Assembly (NCBI GenBank): GCA_900545135.1
Contig: UQXL01000035.1
Coordinates: 1-19,348 of the forward strand
Origin: an uncultured Eubacteriales bacterium
Lineage (GTDB): Bacteria; Bacillota; Clostridia; Peptostreptococcales; Anaerovoracaceae
Reading direction: 5' to 3'
DNA: 19,348 nt
The position numbers were made by a program, and so were the translations under genes. The notes under the pieces were generated by a model, which was given only the letters and a program-made list of their open reading frames with translations, was not told where the DNA came from and did not search any database. Every line of letters begins with the position of its first letter. Position 1 is the first letter of the stretch. Of this stretch, positions 1 to 6,161 are shown piece after piece.

Positions 1-1
1 G

Positions 2-634
2 GGTGGCTTACTGTTCATAATCGCAGGCATCGCAGAGGTTATTTCCTGCAACAGTTACAGAGGGGATGAAGGCGACAGAGCCTGGGTTCTGATAGATGGA
101 CTGATCATGCTGGCCATAGGCATCCTGATAATCCTCAACAAGCTGGCAGCAGACGTTACGGTTCCGCTCGTATTGGGATTTTGGGTGCTCACTTCAGGCA
201 TAGGCAATATGGTCAGAGCCTTGGACAAGCGTGAAGCGAAAGATGCGTATTTCTACGGGTATCTGATAATTGGAATATTAAATGTAATAGTCGGAGCCTA
301 TATGTTCTTCAACAACGATCTGCTTATGATGTCTGTGATCGTTCAAGTAGGACTGTGTATCCTGGCGCAGGGAGTCAATGCTTTTATGGTAGGCGCAAGT
401 ATAATAGTGTTCAAGTCAGATTTCCTCAAGACAAAAGAGGAAATGCTGGCGCAGGCTGTTGAAGACGCTGAAAAAGCTCAGGAAGCGGCAAAAGAAGCTA
501 TCAAAGCCGTGGAAGAGACGAAAGCCATCGTCAAGGAGATAGAAAAAACTCCGGAAGAACTTCTGGATGCAGCCCTTGCTCCTAAGCCGGGTGAAGAAAT
601 TGAAATAACCAATGCAGTCATAGAAGAAAAATAA
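2..634 (+). CDS. DUF308/HdeD-like integral membrane protein, 5' end missing
   Basis: The frame is open from base 2 through the window edge, so the gene begins upstream; the ATG at 107 is internal and not the start. About 210 residues are visible. At least five hydrophobic stretches alternate with short polar turns, for example GGLLFIIAGIAEVI at the edge, then WVLIDGLIMLAIGILIIL, and a segment near VPLVLGFWVLTSGIGN. This spacing, with Gly-rich helices and a basic residue after each pair, is the DUF308 (HdeD-like) pattern. The last ~65 residues are a hydrophilic Ala/Lys/Glu-rich tail predicted to be helical or coiled-coil and cytoplasmic; it is longer than in plain HdeD proteins. The biochemical role is unknown; E. 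coli HdeD is linked to acid resistance, but that should not be transferred here. The next gene starts 15 bases after the stop, so they are probably co-transcribed. Confidence 0.7.
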   Translation, partial: GGLLFIIAGIAEVISCNSYRGDEGDRAWVLIDGLIMLAIGILIILNKLAADVTVPLVLGFWVLTSGIGNMVRALDKREAKDAYFYGYLIIGILNVIVGAYMFFNNDLLMMSVIVQVGLCILAQGVNAFMVGASIIVFKSDFLKTKEEMLAQAVEDAEKAQEAAKEAIKAVEETKAIVKEIEKTPEELLDAALAPKPGEEIEITNAVIEEK

Positions 635-649
635 AAACAGGATAAGAGT

Positions 650-1933
650 ATGGAGAAATATTACGACATAGTTATAGTCGGAGCAGGGCCTGCCGGCCTT
701 GCGGCGGCGATAACTGCCAAAACTGCCGGACCTGAGATCTCAGCCGTTATTCTCGAAAAGAAAGAAAAGGCCGCGAAGAAACTCAGCGCATCTGGAAACG
801 GAAGAGGAAACTTGTCCAATGAGAGATGCGAGTCTCTCGAACAGGTTCTGAGATTTTTCTCTCAGTCAGGCATAGCCGTAAGAATTGATGAAGAGGGTCG
901 GATCTATCCTTACTCGGAGGAAGCCGCTGCTGTTTCGGAGACTTTTGTCAGAAGAGCCGAAGAACTCGGCGTGGAAATCCTTACAGATAACCAGGTAACA
1001 GGTGTGGAAGCCGGCACTGACGGAGGCTTCCGCATTTTTATTTCCACAGAAGAAGGGGATGTGAGCGTCGAGTGCAGATCGCTCCTGATCGCAACGGGAG
1101 GAAAATCCTTTGCAGCATACGGTTCCACCGGTGACGGATATAAGTTTGCCAGGACGCTGGGGCACCGAGTGACTCCGCTGGTTCCGGCGCTGACGGCTGT
1201 CGAAGTGAAAGAAGATATAAGTAATCTTAAAGGGCTGAGGGCAAAAGTCTCCGTCAGTCTGTTTGACAGTGGAAATATGACGTTCAGGGAGACAGGAGAG
1301 ATACAGTTCAGAGAGGATTCAATTTCCGGCATATGCGTGATGAATCTGTCGTCACAGCTTCCTGCAGCATGCAAAGGCGAAAGGGGAGACTCTTTCAAAG
1401 ACCTCAGGATAGCCGTGAACTTCGTACCTGATTTTGATGCGGCCGGTTTGCTCGACTTTATGAGATCGAGGCAGCAAAGCTGTGCTCGGCAGCAAGCCAG
1501 GATGCAAAGGCAATGTCCGGAAGCGACAGCTTCTGATATGCTGAAAACCATAATTAAAAAACAGTTGATTCCTGAAATTTTGCGAAGGGCAGGAATACCG
1601 CAGCAAAAGTCTGCGGAGCAGATGACCATGGAAGACATTTTAAAGACGGCCAATGCTTTGCGCAGTTTTTCCCTCACGCCATGCGGCCGCAAGGGATGGA
1701 AAGAAGCCCAGGTCACAAAAGGCGGAGTATCCATGGAGGAAATCTGCCAGTCCACGATGGAGTCCAAGATAGCTTCAGGGCTGTATTTTGCCGGAGAAAT
1801 TTTAGACTACGACGGACCATGCGGAGGATATAATCTGCATAATGCTTGGCTTACCGGGATAAAGGCAGGAAAGGCCATGGCAGAAAGGATAGAAAAAATT
1901 AAAAATGTACAGAATTCATCAGATAAAGCTTGA
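650..1933 (+). CDS. BaiN/HI0933-family FAD-dependent oxidoreductase
   Basis: A 427-residue flavoprotein. The N-terminal dinucleotide-binding motif GAGPAG is at residues 11-16, after a beta strand (YYDIVIV). The family signature SGNGRGNLSN is at about 48-57 (usually SGNGRCNLTN). Near the C-terminus, GEILDYDGPCGGYNLHNAW is the hallmark FAD-contacting segment of the HI0933/YhiN family. Length is normal (about 400-430). The start is supported by AGGATAAG just upstream. Members are annotated as aminoacetone-oxidase-like or BaiN (a bile-acid flavoprotein of gut Clostridia), but the substrate here cannot be deduced. The 3' end overlaps the next gene by 29 bases, which suggests translational coupling with another flavoprotein of a different family. 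The family assignment is firm; the substrate is unknown. Confidence 0.9.
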   Translation: MEKYYDIVIVGAGPAGLAAAITAKTAGPEISAVILEKKEKAAKKLSASGNGRGNLSNERCESLEQVLRFFSQSGIAVRIDEEGRIYPYSEEAAAVSETFVRRAEELGVEILTDNQVTGVEAGTDGGFRIFISTEEGDVSVECRSLLIATGGKSFAAYGSTGDGYKFARTLGHRVTPLVPALTAVEVKEDISNLKGLRAKVSVSLFDSGNMTFRETGEIQFREDSISGICVMNLSSQLPAACKGERGDSFKDLRIAVNFVPDFDAAGLLDFMRSRQQSCARQQARMQRQCPEATASDMLKTIIKKQLIPEILRRAGIPQQKSAEQMTMEDILKTANALRSFSLTPCGRKGWKEAQVTKGGVSMEEICQSTMESKIASGLYFAGEILDYDGPCGGYNLHNAWLTGIKAGKAMAERIEKIKNVQNSSDKA

Positions 1934-3491
1934 TTTAGGTGAATCGAAAGATAAAATCCCTGAGAAGATTTTGAAAAAAGTCGGCGTCAGGGATTTGCCG
2001 ATAAAGGAATGGAAGATCGTCAAAGAATCCATCGACGCTCGCGACAAATCAAATATAAAGCTGGTCTATTCAGTCGATTTTGAAACGGACAGAAGACTCA
2101 AGCTTGAAAAGGCTCCGCAGATCAGATATGAAATGCCGGAAGTCCTGCCTAAGGCAAAATCCGCCCGGCGGCCGGCAGTGATAGGCTTCGGACCTGCAGG
2201 AATCTTTGCTTCCTTGATTTTGGCACAGGCAGGGCTTCGACCCATAATTGTTGAACGCGGCAAAGACGTTGAAAGACGTACTTCCGACGTGGAAAGCTTC
2301 TGGCAGGGCGGAACTCTCGACCCAGAGTCCAACGTCCAGTTCGGCGAAGGCGGCGCCGGGGCTTTTTCCGACGGCAAACTGACCACGGGAATAAAAGACG
2401 TCAGGATAAAAAAAGTAATCGGCGAACTTATCAGATTCGGCGCCCCAGCCGAAATCGCATACAGGCAGAAACCCCATGTCGGAACCGATATTCTCAGAGT
2501 TGTGGTCAGAAATATAAGGGAAGAGATACTGAAACTGGGAGGACAAATATTCTTTGAAACTAAAGTCAAAGACTTGCTCCTGTCAGGCGGAACCCTCAAA
2601 GAGCTCAAGGGCTTGGTCTGTGAAACCGGAGACGGCGAGGTGAAAGAAATTCTATGCGATCATGCGGTTTTGGCTCCAGGCCACAGCGCGAGAGATACTT
2701 TTTCCATGCTTAAGGAAAGAAAAATCGCCATGGAGCAGAAGCCTTTTTCCATCGGCGTGAGGATAGAACATTCCCAGGATATGATAGACATATCGCAGTA
2801 CGGCAGGCCTCATGAAGAACTGGGCCTGCCTCCGGCGGAATATAAGCTGAGCTATAGGTGCAGGGGAGAGCGCAGGTGCCGGGAGGCGGTTTCAGAAAGC
2901 AAACTGGCGGCAGGACGCGGCGTTTATACATTCTGTATGTGTCCCGGCGGCCAGGTGATAAATGCTTCGTCAGAAGAAGGCGGAGTAGTGGTGAACGGCA
3001 TGAGCCTTCATGCCAGAGACAGCGGCGCGGCCAACAGCGCGCTGCTCTGCGACGTGAGAACAGAGGACTTCGGCAGCAGCGATGTGCTCGCGGGAGTTGA
3101 ATTTCAGCGTCAGTATGAGAGAAGAGCCTATGAAGCTGCAGGCTCCCGGCAAGTTCCGCCTGCGACCAGCTGGGGACTGCTGAGAGATGGAAAAGCATCC
3201 GATGTGGAGTCATGTCTGCCTGAATTTGCAATTGAGGCTTTCCGCGAAGCGATGCCTGAGCTGGGAAAGAAGCTCAAAGGCTTTGACTCGGATGATGCTA
3301 AGATATATGCCGTAGAGACGAGAAGCTCGTCGCCGGTGAGAATTCTGCGCGGCAAAGACGGACAGAGCTTTTCCGCGGCCGGACTTTACCCCTGTGGCGA
3401 GGGAGCGGGCTATGCCGGAGGAATAACTTCCGCCGCAGTGGACGGAATCAAGATGGCGGAAGCCATAATAGATGATATGAACAAGAAATAG
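1905..3491 (+). CDS. COG2509-type FAD-dependent oxidoreductase
   Basis: A 528-residue protein. The first ~85 residues (MYRIHQIKLDLGE...) are the small N-terminal domain typical of the COG2509 family; the FAD-binding motif GFGPAG follows at residues 94-99 with the acidic end of strand 2 at VERGKD. The family-specific block GEGGAGAFSDGKLTT follows, and a C-terminal block (PCGEGAGYAGGITSAAVDG) closes the FAD site. The ATG at 1905 lies inside the previous gene; it gives the family's usual N-terminus (MxRIxxIKL), so I keep it although the ribosome binding site (AGGAT, about 14 bases away) is weak. The family is widespread in anaerobes and its substrate is not established. It is probably the last gene of the operon; the next gene is convergent. 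Confidence 0.9.
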   Translation: MYRIHQIKLDLGESKDKIPEKILKKVGVRDLPIKEWKIVKESIDARDKSNIKLVYSVDFETDRRLKLEKAPQIRYEMPEVLPKAKSARRPAVIGFGPAGIFASLILAQAGLRPIIVERGKDVERRTSDVESFWQGGTLDPESNVQFGEGGAGAFSDGKLTTGIKDVRIKKVIGELIRFGAPAEIAYRQKPHVGTDILRVVVRNIREEILKLGGQIFFETKVKDLLLSGGTLKELKGLVCETGDGEVKEILCDHAVLAPGHSARDTFSMLKERKIAMEQKPFSIGVRIEHSQDMIDISQYGRPHEELGLPPAEYKLSYRCRGERRCREAVSESKLAAGRGVYTFCMCPGGQVINASSEEGGVVVNGMSLHARDSGAANSALLCDVRTEDFGSSDVLAGVEFQRQYERRAYEAAGSRQVPPATSWGLLRDGKASDVESCLPEFAIEAFREAMPELGKKLKGFDSDDAKIYAVETRSSSPVRILRGKDGQSFSAAGLYPCGEGAGYAGGITSAAVDGIKMAEAIIDDMNKK

Positions 3492-3606
3492 TGGCAGTTG
3501 TAAAGCTAGAACGAAAGGGTGATTGTTCGCCTCACAAAACCTACCGCGCAAGCTTTGTGTGTTGGGCAGGGCTTATATATCTAACAAAAAAAGACGGGAT
3601 TTTTAT

Positions 3607-3717
3607 TGAACCGACCCCCAAAAGTTAGACCAAAAAATCTAAAGATTGGGAGGTCGGTTTTCTTATGACGAAGTATAAGTTTGAGTTTAAAAAACGAATA
3701 GTCATGGACTATATCAA
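3607..3717 (+). mobile_element. Remnant of an IS3-family insertion sequence (left end plus orfA start)
   Basis: The string CCCCCAAAAGTTAGACC at 3615-3631 matches the characteristic terminal inverted repeat of IS3-family elements (IS3/IS150 type). It is followed by a GGGAGG ribosome binding site (3648-3653) and an ATG at 3665 opening a transposase-OrfA-like N-terminus. Similarity to OrfA stops after about 18 codons, where the sequence becomes the 3' end of gpmI on the other strand. No orfB and no opposite terminal repeat are present, so this is an immobile fragment of about 110 bp left by deletion or rearrangement. The right boundary (about 3712-3718) is inferred from where the similarity stops. 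Confidence 0.7.
3609..3664. terminator. IS-derived hairpin acting as a likely bidirectional terminator
   Basis: AACCGACC (3609-3616) pairs perfectly with GGTCGGTT (3652-3659), with further pairing inside (CC/GG at 3618-3619/3649-3650 and TTAGA/TCTAA at 3625-3629/3638-3642). On the + strand the stem is followed by TTTTCTT. The hairpin lies between the convergent COG2509-like gene and gpmI, so it could stop transcription from both sides, though the - strand side lacks a good U-run. The pairing is seen in the sequence; termination is inferred. Confidence 0.5.
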
Positions 3718-3718
3718 T
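3665..3718 (+). pseudogene. Truncated IS3-family transposase OrfA (first ~18 codons)
   Basis: The reading frame from 3665 begins MTKYKFEFKKRIVMDYIN, closely resembling the start of IS3/IS150-type OrfA helix-turn-helix proteins (typically MxKYSFEFKxKVVxxYLxG). After residue 18 the frame runs antisense through gpmI and ends at a TGA at 3833-3835 with no further transposase similarity. It cannot encode a functional transposase. Confidence 0.65.
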
Positions 3719-5226
3719 GATTTTCCCGTCATTTCCGGAGGAATGGACAGACCCATGAGTTTTAACATGGTAGGCGCTATGTCGCACAGCCGTCCGCCGC
3801 CGGCTAAAGAGGAAACAGGAGTTTCTGCAATATGAACCAGAGGCACAGGGTTCAGCGAGTGGGCCGTGACAGGATTGCCTGAAGAATCGAGCATATCGTC
3901 GGCGTTGCCGTGATCTGCAGTGAGCAAAATTTGACCTCCGGCTTCGAGTATAACAGGAACTATTTTTCCTACGCATTGATCGACGGCTTCAATGGCTTTC
4001 ACTGCAGCGTCAAACTTACCTGTATGGCCGACCATATCAGGGTTGGCGAAGTTGAGAATTATGCAATCGTATTTAGACGATTTGATTTCTTCTATGACCT
4101 TTTCCGTCACCTCGAAAGCGCTCATTTCAGGCTGCAAATCATATGTGGCAACTTTCGGAGATGGAATGAGTATCCGGTCTTCAAGAGGGTTGGGCTTTTC
4201 TACGCCTCCGTTGAAGAAAAATGTGACGTGAGCGTATTTTTCCGTCTCGGCTATGCGCAGCTGACTCATACCCAGCGAGGAAAGATACTCGCCCAGCGTA
4301 TTTGAAATTACTGCCGGAGGAAAAGCTATTTCAACGTTGGGCATGGTTTCGTCATATTGCGTCATGCAAACATATTTCAGATCTGCGATTTTCCTTGGCC
4401 TCTCAAATCCGCTGAAATCGTCGTCAACAAAGCAGCGGGTCAGTTCTCTCGCCCTGTCGGGGCGGAAATTGCAGAATATGATGCTGTCGCCGTCTTTTAC
4501 GCGAGCTTTGTCTGAGCATACGGTAGGAAGGATGAATTCATCGGTTTCCCCGGCTTCATAAGCCATGGCGACAGCCTGACTTCCCGAGGAAGCTCTTCGT
4601 CCCTGGCCAGAGACCAGAGCGTCGTAAGCCAGCTTTACTCTTTCCCAGCGCTTATCTCTATCCATGGCGTAATATCTGCCAGCGACTACGCCTGTCGATG
4701 CGCCGTCTATGTCCGAAAGAAAATTTTCCATTTCTTTTATGTAGTTTATTCCTGAGGTAGGAGGAACGTCGCGTCCGTCCATGAAACAATGAACGTAAAT
4801 AGGCGATACGTTGTGAGAGAAGGCCAGGGAAACAACAGCTTTTATATGGGAGATATGGCTGTGAACCCCTCCGTCTGACAGAAGTCCCATCACGTGAAGT
4901 GCCCCGCCTGTTTCTCTGCAATGGTTTATGGCGTCGTTAAGCGCAGCATTTCCTGCGAATACTCCGTCATCTATAGCTTTACTTATGCGTGTCAGTTCCT
5001 GATACACGACTCTGCCTGCGCCTATGTTGAGATGACCGACTTCGGAGTTTCCCATCTGACCCTCGGGCAGGCCTACGGCGAGACCGCTTGCTTTTAGCTG
5101 TGTATGGGGATATTTGGAGAAAATCTCATCGAGATTAGGTTTGTAAGCTTTGGCGACAGCGTTGCCCGGGCCGGCAGGAGCTATGCCGAAACCGTCCAAT
5201 ATCATCAACATAAATAGTTTTTTCAT
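3709..5226 (-). CDS. gpmI: 2,3-bisphosphoglycerate-independent phosphoglycerate mutase
   Basis: A 505-residue cytosolic glycolytic enzyme that interconverts 3- and 2-phosphoglycerate using two Mn2+ ions and a phosphoserine intermediate. Visible landmarks are ILDGFG (metal ligand Asp11), MGNSEVGHLNIGAGR with the catalytic Ser61, HCFMDGRDVPP (phosphatase/transferase domain), FCNFRPDRARE, NFANPDMVGHTG and LTADHGNADDM (metal ligands near the C-terminus). The length is normal for the family (about 505-515). The start has a strong AGGAGG ribosome binding site (GAGGAGGAAAACC then ATG, read on the - strand). The last codons (EMTGKSLI, stop) abut the IS3 remnant, so the stop codon and perhaps one or two C-terminal residues come from the insertion sequence. 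It is transcribed alone here, divergent from the array region. A weak -10-like TATATT lies about 40 bases upstream. Confidence 0.97.
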   Translation of the reverse strand: MKKLFMLMILDGFGIAPAGPGNAVAKAYKPNLDEIFSKYPHTQLKASGLAVGLPEGQMGNSEVGHLNIGAGRVVYQELTRISKAIDDGVFAGNAALNDAINHCRETGGALHVMGLLSDGGVHSHISHIKAVVSLAFSHNVSPIYVHCFMDGRDVPPTSGINYIKEMENFLSDIDGASTGVVAGRYYAMDRDKRWERVKLAYDALVSGQGRRASSGSQAVAMAYEAGETDEFILPTVCSDKARVKDGDSIIFCNFRPDRARELTRCFVDDDFSGFERPRKIADLKYVCMTQYDETMPNVEIAFPPAVISNTLGEYLSSLGMSQLRIAETEKYAHVTFFFNGGVEKPNPLEDRILIPSPKVATYDLQPEMSAFEVTEKVIEEIKSSKYDCIILNFANPDMVGHTGKFDAAVKAIEAVDQCVGKIVPVILEAGGQILLTADHGNADDMLDSSGNPVTAHSLNPVPLVHIAETPVSSLAGGGRLCDIAPTMLKLMGLSIPPEMTGKSLI

Positions 5227-5315
5227 GGTTTTCCTCCTCAGGATCTTAACATGTGGTTAAATTAAATATACCACAGAATGTCGTTTATTAAAAGTGTTGA
5301 GGTGGGCGGAAGCAA

Positions 5316-5337
5316 TATGATAAAATAGATTATCATA
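5316..5337. repeat. Short palindrome, possible operator upstream of gpmI
   Basis: TATGATAA (5316-5323) and TTATCATA (5330-5337) are perfect 8-bp inverted repeats around a 6-bp centre, about 90 bases upstream of the gpmI start. The symmetry and size are typical of a dimeric repressor site. TGATAA/TTATCA half-sites recall Fur-type boxes, but the spacing is not the classical one and I do not assign a regulator. Confidence 0.35.
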
Positions 5338-5351
5338 AGTCCTCATTGTTT

Positions 5352-5389
5352 GATTAAGTTTTTAATGTTCGATTAAATTTTTAATGTTG
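5352..5389 (+). repeat. Two tandem 19-bp repeats at the left edge of the palindromic array
   Basis: GATTAAGTTTTTAATGTTC (5352-5370) is followed immediately by GATTAAATTTTTAATGTTG (5371-5389), 17 of 19 bases identical. The second copy ends in the first half-site (ATGTTG) of the array; the first copy carries the one-base variant ATGTTC. Confidence 0.7.
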
Positions 5390-6025
5390 GCAAAAATCCT
5401 GGATTAAGAAAAAAATGACAACATTTTGAGAAAAGCCGCCGCAATTCCAGAGGGTTTACGGTGTCGAATCATGTCGATGTTGTACATTTTTAGGATTTAC
5501 GACGAATTTGCCAACATATTTTCAAAAAATTGTTGGCAAATTTTCAGATATCGCTAAATATGGCAACATTAGAGAGTTTTCGTAGATAGTTCGACAAATT
5601 TCGACGTACCTGACCGCAAGAAATGTTGGCAGAAATCAGCCAAAACGAAAAATTGTACAACATTTTCCATAATATTACAAATGACTTGCAAATAACGTCA
5701 CAGAATATAACAAACATTGCCGTACATTATATAACCCTTAAAGGAAGTGGCTATTGAATCGCAGATAGGTTTGAATGGAGGGCGTCAGTCCGCAGAGGAT
5801 TGTACCGGCTTCGCCGAGAGGGGCGGCCACTGAGATGGGAAGTTACTGCTCAATGTTGCAGAATTTCAAAAAAATCACCTAAAATACAACATGGTTTCTG
5901 ATTCATGTTGTAATATTTTGATAAATTGAAAAAATCTACAACATTAGACGTTTTTTCACCGTAAAGGCTGCTTCAAATTGCGGAAATGTTGTATAATTTT
6001 ATAAAATCAGCGAATTTTACAACAT
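5384..6025. repeat. Array of 14 alternating ATGTTG/CAACAT half-sites (seven 40-41 bp inverted-repeat units)
   Basis: The half-sites are + at 5384, 5477, 5530 (TTGTTG, one mismatch), 5623, 5853, 5905 and 5986, and - (CAACAT) at 5419, 5512, 5564, 5658, 5887, 5939 and 6020. They strictly alternate. Each + site and its following - site span 40 or 41 bp: 5384-5424, 5477-5517, 5530-5569, 5623-5663, 5853-5892, 5905-5944 and 5986-6025. The interior of each unit is AT-rich and not conserved, apart from a tendency for GC or TA next to the half-site and then a run of A/T. Gaps between units are 52, 12, 53, 189, 12 and 41 bp. The two 12-bp gaps create tight hairpins: AATTTGCCAACA with TGTTGGCAAATT (5505-5516/5531-5542) and TACAACAT with ATGTTGTA (5885-5892/5905-5912). 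The region is non-coding and lies between divergent gpmI and the GNAT-DUF71 gene. The function is unknown; a multi-site operator, a partition or recombination site, or a small-RNA source are all possible. Confidence 0.8.
5735..5850 (+). other. GC-rich, structured-looking block inside the palindromic array
   Basis: Between the two halves of the array lies about 115 bases clearly richer in G+C than its surroundings. AGTGGC (5746-5751) pairs with GCCACT (5826-5831), enclosing smaller hairpins such as CGGC/GCCG (5806-5809/5813-5816). The strings GCCACTG and GGGAAG (5826-5832, 5837-5842) recall cobalamin riboswitch segments, but the other consensus boxes are not convincing and there is no B12 box downstream. 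It contains no plausible ORF. Possible structured RNA of unknown class. Confidence 0.35.
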
Positions 6026-6096
6026 TGCTGATAAGGCAGTTATTTAACTTGGAACAAAACAGCAGATCACCGCTTTGTTTTCAAGGAGTCAAAATA

Positions 6097-6130
6097 AACC
6101 GCCGGCGGGCTGGCGGACAGTGTTCCGCCG
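6097..6130 (+). promoter_or_regulatory. Mutually exclusive hairpins in the leader of the GNAT-DUF71 gene
   Basis: GGCGGA (6112-6117) pairs with TCCGCC (6124-6129) across a 6-base loop. The same GGCGG (6112-6116) can instead pair with CCGCC (6099-6103) across an 8-base loop. No U-run follows, so neither is an intrinsic terminator; the start codon and its ribosome binding site are about 20-30 bases further on. The rest of 6026-6161 shows no gene or obvious promoter. Confidence 0.35.
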
Positions 6131-6161
6131 CTTAGCAGGAATTATGATCAGAGGTCAGAAG

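Noticed and set aside
910..1767. Long antisense ORF (285 codons) opposite the first flavoprotein gene
   Set aside because: It is a codon-bias shadow: its product is compositionally odd with no recognisable motif, and the + strand gene has clear family motifs throughout.
3719..3835. Continuation of the transposase ORF beyond residue 18
   Set aside because: The sequence is the complementary strand of gpmI and shows no transposase similarity.
5816..5845. TPP riboswitch
   Set aside because: AGGGGCGG and CTGAGATGGGA resemble the 5' half, but the essential 3' half (CCTGA...GGTAATGCCAGCG) is absent downstream.
5384..6025. CRISPR array
   Set aside because: The repeated motif is only 6-8 bases, alternates in orientation, and is not separated by uniform spacers in one direction; no cas genes are nearby.
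5384..6025. Integron attC sites
   Set aside because: The half-sites do not fit RYYYAAC/GTTRRRY, there is no integron integrase, and no cassettes lie between the sites.
6075..6161. N-terminal extension of the GNAT-DUF71 protein from a TTG at 6075
   Set aside because: The extension encodes Arg-rich non-homologous residues over the leader hairpins and has no ribosome binding site; the ATG at 6162 has both a good site and the family N-terminus.
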